Shown here piece after piece: positions 8,771 to 15,098 of a stretch of 15,280 bases of DNA. Source of the stretch: VRUE01 sp035707825 (GTDB lineage: Bacteria; Actinomycetota; Thermoleophilia; Solirubrobacterales; 70-9). The notes under the pieces were generated by a model, which was not told the origin of the DNA, made no database searches, and saw only the letters and a program-made list of their open reading frames with translations. Numbering within the stretch: position 1 is the first letter of the stretch; every line of letters begins with the position of its first letter. The stretch lies in NCBI GenBank assembly GCA_035707825.1, contig DASSTR010000095.1:1-15280 (forward strand). Reading direction: 5' to 3'. The translations under genes were made by a program, and so were the position numbers.

Positions 8771-11239
8771 GTGAGAGGTTCCTGGTTCACCCTTGCCGCC
8801 GGTCGCCGCGCGAAGTGGGTCGTTTTCGCGCTTTGGCTGCTGGCGATAGTGATCGCCTCCGCGGCCAACCTGCCGGGCAAGTTCGCCGACGCCGAAAACA
8901 ACGAGGCGACCTCCTACCTGCCCGAAAGCGCCGAGTCGACCCACGCGCTCACCGCGACCGAAGAGCTGCAGAAGGGCGAAATCGCGCCGGCGGTGATCAT
9001 CTACCGCAACGAATCCGGGCTGAGCGCCACCGATCGCGAGGCAATCGTCGCTGACGTCGAGCGGATGACGCAGAAGCGGTTCCCGGGCGTGATACCCGAC
9101 GGCGCAACCGCCGCCGCCGGAGGCAAGGAGGTCAAGGGGGCAAAAGCGTCTGCGGTCGGGGCGAACGGATGCGGCGGGCCGACGACGACGATCCCGGGGC
9201 AACCTGCCGATTACGCGCCGTTCGTCGGACCGACCTGCTCAGCCGACGGCAAGGCGGCGATCGTCACCGCCTACATCAACGCCGAAGGCGAGGGGGAAAA
9301 CGTCCTCGACCCGGTCAAGTACTGGCGCGAAGCGATCTCCGACCCGCCGAGCGGGCTCGAGGTGAAGGTCACCGGCGGCGCCGGCTTCTCAGCCGACGGG
9401 ATCGAAGTCTTCGAAAGCCTCAACGGGACTCTGCTCCTGGCCGCGGTCAGCCTCGTCATCTTCCTCCTGATCCTCATCTATCGATCGCCGATGTTCTTCC
9501 TCATCCCGCTGGTCTCGGTGCTGTTCGCGGAGTACCTCTCGCGCTCGATCGGCTACGGCGTCTCCGAGCTCGGCTTCACGATCAACGGACAGTCGAGCTC
9601 GATCATGTCCGTTCTGGTCTTAGGCGCCGGGACCGACTACGCGCTGCTGCTCGTGGCTCGCTATCGCGAGGAGCTGCACAAAGAGACCGACCGCCACAAA
9701 GCGATGCGAACGGCGCTCGCCTCCGCCGGACCGGCGATCTTCGCCTCAGCGGCAACGGTGATCGCGGCGCTGCTGTGCCTGACGATCGCAAAGGTGAACG
9801 GGACAGCGGGGCTGGGGCCGATCGCTGCGATCGGGATCTTCTGCGCCGCACTCTCGATGCTGACGCTGCTGCCGGCGATGCTGACTATCTTCGGCCGGCG
9901 GGCATTCTGGCCCTACGTCCCCCACACGCCTGAGACCGCTCCGCGCGCCGATGAAATCTCGGCCCGGGCGCAGCGCAACTGCGTCGAGGGCTCCGCCGCC
10001 CGATCGCTGCTGCAGACGATCGGCGCCAGCCTGCTCGTGCTCGTGCTGCTGCCGCTGGTCCTGCTCAACTGGCTTCTGCGGATCGTCACCCTGCACAAGA
10101 TTCCGTCCCTGATCGTCGGCCCGCTCGACCGGGCGGTCTTCAGGCCTTACGAGATGCGCCGCTACCAGCGTGAGGCGACCGGCGATGCGAGCCACGGCTT
10201 CTGGAAGCGGGCCGGCGACCGGATCGCAAAGAACCCACTTCGCGTCACCGGCGCCTCGTTGGTCCTCCTTCTGGTCTTCTGCTGCGGCTTTGCCTTCTTC
10301 TCGACTGACCTGACCAGCGAAGACGCCTACAAAAACGAAGTCGAATCGGTCGAAGGCCAGAAGCTCCTCAGCAAGAGCTTCCCCTCCGGGGAAACCGCCC
10401 TCACGGACGTCGTCGTCAGGGACCCGGCGGATGTGCCCGCCGTGAAACAGGCGGTGGAAGGCGCCGAAGGGGTCGACGCGGTCTCCGATCCGATCGCCGA
10501 AGGCCCGCCCGGCGTCCTCCTCCACGTGACCCTGGGGCCGGAACCGTATTCGACCGAAGCGTACGAACTGATCGAACCGATCCGGGAAGCGGCCCAAGCC
10601 GTTGCGCCCGGCACGCTCGTCGGCGGGCCGACCGCGGTCGAATTCGACGTCCGCGACGCGGCGGGCTGGGATTCGATCGTGATCCCGCCGATCATCCTCG
10701 TGGTCGTCTTCCTGATCCTGATCGGGTTGCTGCGCGCCCTGATCGCGCCGCTGGTCCTGATCGGGACCGTGATCCTCAGCTTCCTGGCGGCGCTCGGCGT
10801 CGGCTACTTCGTCTTCGACGTGATCTTCGGCTACCCGGGCTCCGATCCCTCGCTGCCCCTTTTCGCCTTCGTCTTCCTCGTCGCGCTGGGCGTCGACTAC
10901 AACATCTTCCTCATCTCCCGGGCCCGGGAGGAGACGATCAAGCACGGCTCCCAGCAGGGGATCCTGCGGGCGCTCGCGGTAACCGGGGCTGTGATCACCA
11001 GCGCTGGGATCGTCCTCGCCGGCACCTTCCTCGTCCTCGCCAGCCTGCCCCTGACCTTCCTCACCGAGATCGGGTTCGTGGTCGCCTTCGGCGTCCTCCT
11101 CGACACCTTCCTCGTGCGCAGCATCCTCGTCCCGGCGATCGCGCTCGACCTCGGCGACAAATTCTGGTGGCCGTCCTCTCTCAGCCACCCCGAAGGGCCC
11201 GAGCCGGCCTCGCCGGAGCGCGAGCCCAGCGGCGCCTAA
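8771..11239 (+). CDS. MMPL/RND-family transporter with extra hydrophobic insert
   Basis: This 822-residue protein is about 100 residues longer than the other MMPL protein in the window. It has an N-terminal helix (about 15-33), a first extracytoplasmic domain (about 34-218) with two Cys (C134, C156) that could form a disulfide, and five helices (about 220-375). Both proton-relay pairs are present: D289-Y290 in GAGTDYALLLVARYREE and D709-Y710 in ALGVDYNIFLISRAREE. Between the two RND halves lies an insert (about 381-485) containing a strongly hydrophobic run, residues 412-440, which is not part of the standard 12-helix plan. A second extracytoplasmic domain and five helices follow, ending in a short Pro/Glu-rich tail. 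Likely proton-driven export of a lipid or similar molecule; substrate unknown. The GTG start has a Shine-Dalgarno-like GAGAGGA upstream. It converges with glnA. Confidence 0.92.
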   Translation: MRGSWFTLAAGRRAKWVVFALWLLAIVIASAANLPGKFADAENNEATSYLPESAESTHALTATEELQKGEIAPAVIIYRNESGLSATDREAIVADVERMTQKRFPGVIPDGATAAAGGKEVKGAKASAVGANGCGGPTTTIPGQPADYAPFVGPTCSADGKAAIVTAYINAEGEGENVLDPVKYWREAISDPPSGLEVKVTGGAGFSADGIEVFESLNGTLLLAAVSLVIFLLILIYRSPMFFLIPLVSVLFAEYLSRSIGYGVSELGFTINGQSSSIMSVLVLGAGTDYALLLVARYREELHKETDRHKAMRTALASAGPAIFASAATVIAALLCLTIAKVNGTAGLGPIAAIGIFCAALSMLTLLPAMLTIFGRRAFWPYVPHTPETAPRADEISARAQRNCVEGSAARSLLQTIGASLLVLVLLPLVLLNWLLRIVTLHKIPSLIVGPLDRAVFRPYEMRRYQREATGDASHGFWKRAGDRIAKNPLRVTGASLVLLLVFCCGFAFFSTDLTSEDAYKNEVESVEGQKLLSKSFPSGETALTDVVVRDPADVPAVKQAVEGAEGVDAVSDPIAEGPPGVLLHVTLGPEPYSTEAYELIEPIREAAQAVAPGTLVGGPTAVEFDVRDAAGWDSIVIPPIILVVVFLILIGLLRALIAPLVLIGTVILSFLAALGVGYFVFDVIFGYPGSDPSLPLFAFVFLVALGVDYNIFLISRAREETIKHGSQQGILRALAVTGAVITSAGIVLAGTFLVLASLPLTFLTEIGFVVAFGVLLDTFLVRSILVPAIALDLGDKFWWPSSLSHPEGPEPASPEREPSGA

Positions 11240-11259
11240 CGATTGGAGAACAGGCGCCG
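11230..11259. terminator. Bidirectional hairpin between the MMPL gene and glnA
   Basis: CGGCGCCT (11230-11237) pairs perfectly with AGGCGCCG (11252-11259) across a 14-base loop. The stem includes the first base of the MMPL stop codon (11237-11239) and ends one base before the glnA stop (11261-11263). It lacks a clear T-run. It is the only structure available in the 21-bp convergent gap, so a shared terminator is likely by position. Confidence 0.5.
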
Positions 11260-11260
11260 A

Positions 11261-12613
11261 TCAGAGGACCGGCAGGAAGTTCTCGATCTCGTACGGCGTC
11301 ACCTGAACCCTGTAGTCGTCCCACTCCTGGCGCTTGATCTCGACGAAGCGCCGGAAGGTGTGCTCGCCCAGCGTGCGGAGCACCAGCTCGGAATCGGCGG
11401 CGACCTCGATCGCCTCGCCAAGGGTCGCCGGGAGTTGCTCGATCCCCTGCTGGTGGCGCTCCTCGGGCGAGAGGTGGTAGAGGTTCTGCTCCATCGGCTC
11501 GGGCAACTCGTAGCCCTTCTCGACCCCTTCGAGGCCCGCCTGCAGCATCCCCGCAAAGCACAGGTAGGGGTTGGCGGCGGGGTCGGGACAGCGCAGCTCG
11601 GCGCGCGTCGCCCCCTCCTTGCCCGGGTGATACAGCGGCACCCGGATCAGCGCTGAGCGGTTGCGGCGCGACCAAGCCAGGTACACCGGCGCCTCGTAGC
11701 CCGGCACCAGGCGCTTGTAGGAGTTGACCCACTGGGCAAATAGCGGCGAGATCTCGCGGGCGTGCTTGAGCTGCCCGGCGATGAACGCCTTCGCGGTCGC
11801 CGAGAGGAAGTACTGGTCGTCGGGGTCGAAGAAGGCGTTCCCGCCGTCCTTTGTCAGCGATTGGTGGACGTGCATGCCGGAGCCGTTCTCGCCGAAGAGC
11901 GGCTTCGGCATGAAGGTCGCGTGCCAGCCGGCCTTCATCGCGTACTCCTTGACGACGATGCGGTACGTCATGCAGTCGTCGGCCATCTCGAGCGCGTTCT
12001 TGTAGCGCATGTCGACCTCGTGCTGGGACGGGCCGACCTCATGGTGGGCGTACTCGACGTGAATGCCCATCTTCTCCAGCGCCAGGATCGTCTCCCGGCG
12101 CACGTCGGTGCCGGCGTCGAGCGTGGTGAGGTCGAAGTAACCGCCCTCGTCGAGCACCTCCGGCACCCCGCCGTCGGGCTTGGCGGAGCGGAAGTAGAAG
12201 TACTCCAGCTCGGGGCCGACGTTGTAGGCGTCGAAGCCCATCTCCTCGGCCCGCTTCAGGGCCCGGCGCAGGATCCAGCGCGGATCGCCCTCATATGCCT
12301 CGCCGCCGGGCACGCGAACGTCGCAGAACATGCGGGCGACGGTGTTTTCCCCCTCCGGGCGCCAGGGCAGCAGCGCGAAGGTCGAGGGGTCCGGCATCGC
12401 GATCATGTCGGACTCCTCGATCGGGTTGAAGCCGGTGATCGAGGAGCCGTCGAAGCCCATGCCGCCGTCGAAGGCGTCCTCGAGCTCGGCGGCGTTGATC
12501 GAGAAGCTCTTCAGCTGGCCGAGCACGTCGGTGAACCAGAGGCGCACGAAACGGACGTCGTTTTCCTTGACGATCTGGGCGACGTCGGCCGCACTCTTCG
12601 GTTGCTCTGCCAC
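11261..12613 (-). CDS. glnA: Type I glutamine synthetase (GSI-alpha size class)
   Basis: The product is 450 residues and makes glutamine from glutamate, ammonia and ATP as a cytosolic dodecamer. Visible family motifs include FDGSSITGF (54-62), the metal/glutamate-binding GPELEYF (133-139), the HHEVGPSQHE segment (190-199), NGSGMHVHQSL (243-253), the ATP/phosphate-site segment SRRNRSALIRVP (315-326) and RAELRCPDPAANPYL (337-351). The length and absence of the roughly 25-residue insertion place it nearer the Bacillus-type alpha class (about 444 residues) than the 470-residue, adenylylation-controlled beta class. A NLYHLSPEER segment (377-386) nevertheless keeps a Tyr (379) where beta enzymes are adenylylated (NLYDLP). 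In B. subtilis the residue after FDGSSIEGFV is Arg62, involved in feedback inhibition; here the region reads GFNPIEESD, so that feature is missing. The GTG start is supported by a good Shine-Dalgarno AAGGAG (12620-12625), 6 bases upstream. Symbol assigned by family; paralogues cannot be excluded. Confidence 0.96.
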   Translation of the reverse strand: MAEQPKSAADVAQIVKENDVRFVRLWFTDVLGQLKSFSINAAELEDAFDGGMGFDGSSITGFNPIEESDMIAMPDPSTFALLPWRPEGENTVARMFCDVRVPGGEAYEGDPRWILRRALKRAEEMGFDAYNVGPELEYFYFRSAKPDGGVPEVLDEGGYFDLTTLDAGTDVRRETILALEKMGIHVEYAHHEVGPSQHEVDMRYKNALEMADDCMTYRIVVKEYAMKAGWHATFMPKPLFGENGSGMHVHQSLTKDGGNAFFDPDDQYFLSATAKAFIAGQLKHAREISPLFAQWVNSYKRLVPGYEAPVYLAWSRRNRSALIRVPLYHPGKEGATRAELRCPDPAANPYLCFAGMLQAGLEGVEKGYELPEPMEQNLYHLSPEERHQQGIEQLPATLGEAIEVAADSELVLRTLGEHTFRRFVEIKRQEWDDYRVQVTPYEIENFLPVL

Positions 12614-12722
12614 TCCGGTCTCCTTGGCTCTATCCCGCGCGAAACGGCAACGATAGGCGAACTTGAACTGGGGAGGTGAAAAGAGCCGTATTACGGGGTA
12701 ATGAAGGCCCCGAGGGGCGTGC

Positions 12723-12751
12723 TTGCACGAGATGCATAAAGCAGGTATAAC
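12723..12751 (+). promoter_or_regulatory. Sigma-70-type promoter for the AhpD-like gene
   Basis: TTGCAC (12723-12728), a 17-base spacer, then TATAAC (12746-12751): five of six -35 bases and five of six -10 bases match consensus. The predicted transcription start near 12758 leaves a leader of about 93 bases before the GTG at 12851. The -35 overlaps the palindrome CGTGC-TT-GCACG and the -10 overlaps the left arm of the 9+9 bp repeat. Confidence 0.6.
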
Positions 12752-12769
12752 TTACCTCTCGTAAGTTAT
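12747..12769. promoter_or_regulatory. Operator candidate: 9+9 bp perfect inverted repeat
   Basis: ATAACTTAC (12747-12755), spacer CTCTC, GTAAGTTAT (12761-12769). The arms are perfectly complementary and AT-rich in a GC-rich genome, typical of a dimeric repressor site. It covers the -10 box and presumed start of the rightward promoter, so binding there would be expected to repress. The cognate regulator is not identifiable from this window. Confidence 0.6.
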
Positions 12770-12850
12770 CTGCCGAAAGTAAAGTAAAGAAGCCATTTGA
12801 GGCCCTGCAGAGCGGAAAACCCCGCTGCGGGGCGAGAGGCGAGATGCAAC

Positions 12851-13417
12851 GTGACAGTAAAAACGGATGTGAGCAGATTCCAGATCCACGACGAGTTGAC
12901 GGCTCCCGACGACAGTGCGCCGCTGATCAAGAGCATTCAGGCAGCGGGTGGAGCGGTCACCAAGTTCGTCGGCGTGCTCGCCGGCTCCCCGGCCGTGCTT
13001 CGCGCTTACACGAGGATGCGCTCAGAGCTTCGCGGCGGCGTCCTGCCGCAGGCGACGCGTGAGCGGATCGCCCTTGCCGTGGCGGAGCACCGCGACGACA
13101 CCTACAGCATCGCCCAGCACGCGCGCTCGGCGCGGCGCGCGGGCCTCGGTCTCGACGAGGTCTCCAGGGCTCGCAGCTTCACCTCCTCCGATCCCAAGGA
13201 GGCGGCGTTGCTCGAATTCCTCAAGGCCGCGCTCGAAGCTGACGGCCCGCCTCCCCTCCACCTCCACGAGGAGGCGCGGGAGATCGGCTGGACCGACGAG
13301 GAGATCCTCGAGGCGGTCGCGCACCTGGCGCTGAACGAGTTCCAGAGCCTGATCGCGGGTGCGGCGGCGCTGCCCAAAGACCAGGCGACGCCGCGGGTCC
13401 TTCCTTCGGCGGCATAA
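12851..13417 (+). CDS. Carboxymuconolactone decarboxylase/AhpD-like protein lacking redox cysteines
   Basis: With the GTG at 12851 the product has 188 residues. An in-frame TTG at 12797 would add 18 residues, but they are low-complexity and encoded by a GC-rich hairpin region, so I prefer the later start; a GAGAGG lies 11 bases upstream of it. The core helix region (RERIALAVAEHRDDTYSIAQHARSARRAGLGLDEV, residues 70-104) matches the CMD/AhpD pattern E-(x)n-C-x-Y-C-x3-H-x8-G. Both redox Cys positions are replaced (D83, S86), while E79 and H90 remain; the 188-residue protein has no Cys at all. It therefore should not be an AhpD-type peroxidase. A second, similar helical repeat (about 118-172) is visible. 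Role unknown. Divergent from glnA, with a promoter overlapped by an operator-like palindrome. Confidence 0.82.
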   Translation: MTVKTDVSRFQIHDELTAPDDSAPLIKSIQAAGGAVTKFVGVLAGSPAVLRAYTRMRSELRGGVLPQATRERIALAVAEHRDDTYSIAQHARSARRAGLGLDEVSRARSFTSSDPKEAALLEFLKAALEADGPPPLHLHEEAREIGWTDEEILEAVAHLALNEFQSLIAGAAALPKDQATPRVLPSAA

Positions 13418-13440
13418 GGCGCGCGGGTCCTGCCCCCGAG

Positions 13441-13476
13441 CTCAGGCGTAGGAGGAAGGGCCCCCTCGCGCCTGAG
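13441..13476. terminator. Hairpin between convergent AhpD-like and secreted-protein genes
   Basis: CTCAGGCG (13441-13448) pairs perfectly with CGCCTGAG (13469-13476); flanking C and G runs (13433-13437 and 13477-13481) can extend the stem around a 3-base bulge. It lies in the 64-bp gap between two converging stop codons, so it probably serves both genes. No U-rich tail is present. Confidence 0.5.
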
Positions 13477-13481
13477 GGGGG

Positions 13482-14210
13482 TCAGTCGACGGCGAGGGTG
13501 GCGGTGTAGAGCAGTCGCGCGGTCGTGTAGCGGCAGCCATAGGTGGCGCGCTTGCCGACCTTCATCTGTGGCTCGCCCTGGCGGACGTCGTTGGAATTGA
13601 CGCATTTGCCTTCCTCGCGGCTGGCGCGCCAGGCGTTACTGGCCGAGAGGCCCTGCGCGAAGGCGGGGGCCCAGGTCGGCACCGAGATGCCGATGATGTC
13701 GCCCTTTTCGACCGGCAGCGAAGCGCTGAACCTGACCGTCTGGCCCAGGTACGGGCTGAGGACGTGGATCGAGCCCTGGCGGCGAAGGTTGTAGCGGGGC
13801 GGATTGGTGCCGGGAATGCGGCGCAGGATCGCCAGCCGGGCCTCAGGCGGGGTGCCGAAGAAGCCGTTGAAGAACGAGCGCTGGCTGTTGGTCGGCTGGG
13901 CCAGCGAAAGCGTCCAGGACTTGACCGTGCCGTTCCTGGGCACGCTGAAGGGGAGGCTGACCTGGCCGTTGCTGACCTGGAAGCCGGTCACGCTGCCGAT
14001 TGCCTGACAGGGAGTCTCGGGACAGGAGGGATCGGGAGCGGTGGCGGTGCTGCCCAGCACCACGGTCGTGTGGGAGTTGCTTGCGGCGCCCGCGCTCGCG
14101 ACCAGGGCGACGACGATCGCCAGGCAGGCCACACCGACGGCGCTCGCCGCGGCGCGCGGGTTCCCAGCCGCCCGAATAGCGGCGAAAACTCCGTGCGATG
14201 ACCTCGACAT
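13482..14210 (-). CDS. Uncharacterised membrane-anchored or secreted protein
   Basis: I do not recognise a named family. The ATG at 14210 has a good Shine-Dalgarno (GAGAGGAG, about 6 bases upstream), giving 242 residues. A longer reading from 14411 would overlap the neighbouring RlpA gene and is rejected. Residues 1-20 are basic, 21-44 are a hydrophobic segment (signal peptide or anchor, ending ASAGAASN). The rest is extracytoplasmic with four Cys (63, 68, 203, 226) suited to two disulfides. The body is polar and rich in short strand-like stretches, with a distinctive central segment QRSFFNGFFGTPPEARLAILRR (110-131) and VPTWAPAFAQGL (177-188), suggesting a beta-sandwich-like domain. A -10-like TAATCT lies at 14249-14254 (minus strand). 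It follows the RlpA-like gene by 97 bp, so either a separate unit or co-expressed with it; a cell-surface role is inference. Confidence 0.8.
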   Translation of the reverse strand: MSRSSHGVFAAIRAAGNPRAAASAVGVACLAIVVALVASAGAASNSHTTVVLGSTATAPDPSCPETPCQAIGSVTGFQVSNGQVSLPFSVPRNGTVKSWTLSLAQPTNSQRSFFNGFFGTPPEARLAILRRIPGTNPPRYNLRRQGSIHVLSPYLGQTVRFSASLPVEKGDIIGISVPTWAPAFAQGLSASNAWRASREEGKCVNSNDVRQGEPQMKVGKRATYGCRYTTARLLYTATLAVD

Positions 14211-14232
14211 GCCCTGCTCCTCTCGTAGAAAT

Positions 14233-14246
14233 CCTGCGTTAGCAGG
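14233..14246. promoter_or_regulatory. Leader hairpin upstream of the secreted-protein gene
   Basis: CCTGC-GTTA-GCAGG forms a 5-bp stem between the TAATCT box (14249-14254) and the Shine-Dalgarno (about 14216-14223) of the minus-strand gene starting at 14210. It could be a weak terminator for read-through from the RlpA-like gene or a leader structure. Confidence 0.3.
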
Positions 14247-14307
14247 CAAGATTAGCCGTCGAGGCGGGGGAAGGCACGGCTGCCGTCGAGGGGGAACGGG
14301 CTCGTGC

Positions 14308-14838
14308 TCAGCGGCGCGCAGGACCGAGCGCGATCGAGTAGCGCAGGCGAGCGGACCCTTCGAAGCCCAGCGCCATACGAGCGCCATTGGTGAGATCCCA
14401 GACGTTGCCACGCGTGTAGGGGCCCCGATCGATCACGGTGGTGACGATGTAGCGGCCGCGGTAGGCAAACCGGACCGCGGTGCCGCAGGGCAGGTTTCGG
14501 TGGGCGACGCCGATCGTGTTGGGTCGCAGCACCTGCCCACAGGCCGTGCGCCGGCCATAGAAGCCGGGGCCGTACCAAGTGGCGCCTCCGGTGCGGAGGG
14601 TGCCGAAGGCGGTCTCCTCGGGTGCGGCCGGCGCTTCGCTGCTGGTCGAAGCGTTCTTTCCGCCTTCGCTCGTCGGCCCGCCGAGCCCGCCCGTAGCCGC
14701 CGAGGCCCCCATCGGCAGCGCGGCCAGGGTCACCGCGGCGATCGGCAGCACTGCCCAGCCGAACAGCCGGTGCCTGCCTTTTGCGCGCGGTCGCGCTCGA
14801 TGGTTGTGCCGCTCTTGGCGGTCGGTCGCTTGAAGCAT
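14308..14838 (-). CDS. RlpA-like double-psi beta-barrel cell-wall protein
   Basis: The product is 176 residues. A basic N-terminus (1-24) and hydrophobic segment (25-48, ending GASAA) form a signal peptide or anchor without a lipobox Cys. A Ser/Gly/Glu-rich linker (49-80) leads to a double-psi beta-barrel (about 84-172): GGATWYGPGFYGRRTACGQ, IGVAHRNLPCGT, VIDRGPYTRGNVWDLT. RlpA proteins are septal lytic transglycosylases in Gram-negatives. Of the three active-site residues reported for Pseudomonas RlpA (Glu120, His131, Asp157), His113 and Asp137 are kept with matching spacing, but the Glu is Gln102, so lytic activity is doubtful. C100 and C118 probably form a disulfide. No SPOR domain is present. 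The gene lies directly behind a c-di-AMP riboswitch. The start is supported by GGAAAG 5-10 bases upstream. Confidence 0.9.
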   Translation of the reverse strand: MLQATDRQERHNHRARPRAKGRHRLFGWAVLPIAAVTLAALPMGASAATGGLGGPTSEGGKNASTSSEAPAAPEETAFGTLRTGGATWYGPGFYGRRTACGQVLRPNTIGVAHRNLPCGTAVRFAYRGRYIVTTVIDRGPYTRGNVWDLTNGARMALGFEGSARLRYSIALGPARR

Positions 14839-14849
14839 TTCTCTTTCCG

Positions 14850-14997
14850 ACGCTTACGGGGTTAGCTGACGGGCTCGCGCTGGATAAGAGCTAGCGCTAC
14901 GCGGCTGGTGCCGGCGATTCGCCCCAACTTCCTTGGGTCCCCCGATCCCCGCGGGTATGTGGCGGGAACTCAGCGAGGCGCGCAGATTAGCAAACGC
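14850..14997 (-). ncRNA. Cyclic-di-AMP riboswitch (ydaO/yuaA type)
   Basis: Read on the minus strand, the conserved blocks of the ydaO class appear in order and spacing: CTAATCT near the 5' side, GGGGGACCCA (14943-14934), TTGGGGCGAATC (14927-14916), GCTCTTATCC (14891-14882) and the 3' block AGCCCGTCAGCTAACC (14875-14860) followed by CCGTAAGCG (14859-14851). CCCAA/TTGGG forms an internal hairpin. The closing P1 helix is GCGTTTGC (14997-14990) with GTAAGCGT (14857-14850), 8 pairs including G-U wobbles. The aptamer ends 11 bases before the RlpA-like ATG, with no room for a terminator, so control of ribosome access is more likely than attenuation. This class usually turns genes off when c-di-AMP binds, and in actinobacteria it commonly precedes cell-wall hydrolase genes. 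Confidence 0.93.
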
Positions 14998-15021
14998 TAA
15001 GACGGAATTTGCAAATGCTTA

Positions 15022-15037
15022 TGAGAGCTCGATCACA
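15022..15037. promoter_or_regulatory. CRP-like binding site
   Basis: On the minus strand TGTGA-TCGAGC-TCTCA matches the CRP consensus TGTGA-N6-TCACA at nine of ten positions. It lies 25 bases upstream of the riboswitch 5' end, in an AT-rich patch that must hold the RlpA gene promoter. I cannot define the -35/-10 boxes with confidence. Confidence 0.45.
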
Positions 15038-15098
15038 GATATTCGGAGTCGATCGCGCGGGTATCTCAGCCCCCAGGCCCGCAAAGCGCATGGGAATG

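Larger units (their letters stand above)
12614..12850. promoter_or_regulatory. glnA / AhpD-like divergent control region with four palindromes
   Basis: This 237-bp gap contains no convincing gene. It holds a row of perfect palindromes: CCGTA-T-TACGG (12686-12696), GCCCC-GA-GGGGC (12707-12718), CGTGC-TT-GCACG (12718-12729) and ATAACTTAC-CTCTC-GTAAGTTAT (12747-12769). A further CCCCG-CTG-CGGGG hairpin (12820-12832) lies in the presumed leader of the AhpD-like gene. A rightward promoter is listed separately. I cannot place the glnA promoter with confidence. The palindromes do not read like the actinobacterial GlnR box (GTnAC-N6-GaAAC) or the Bacillus TnrA/GlnR box, so the regulator is unknown. 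Confidence 0.6.

Noticed and set aside
9746..11188. Minus-strand open frame (480 codons) opposite the second MMPL gene
   Set aside because: Low-complexity charged shadow of a real gene, with no recognisable domain or ribosome-binding site.
12747..12769. The 9+9 bp repeat as an intrinsic terminator or attenuator
   Set aside because: The stem is AT-rich and has no U-run, and it overlaps a promoter -10 box, which fits an operator better.
12797..12850. TTG start adding 18 residues to the AhpD-like protein
   Set aside because: The extension is encoded by a GC hairpin region and has no family resemblance; the GTG at 12851 is a better start.
12614..12850. GlnR, TnrA or NtcA binding boxes at glnA
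   Set aside because: None of the palindromes fits these consensus sites in sequence and spacing, so no named regulator is assigned.
14211..14411. 67-residue N-terminal extension of the secreted protein
   Set aside because: It overlaps the RlpA-like gene and is Pro/Arg-rich shadow sequence, whereas the ATG at 14210 has a strong Shine-Dalgarno and begins a normal signal/anchor sequence.
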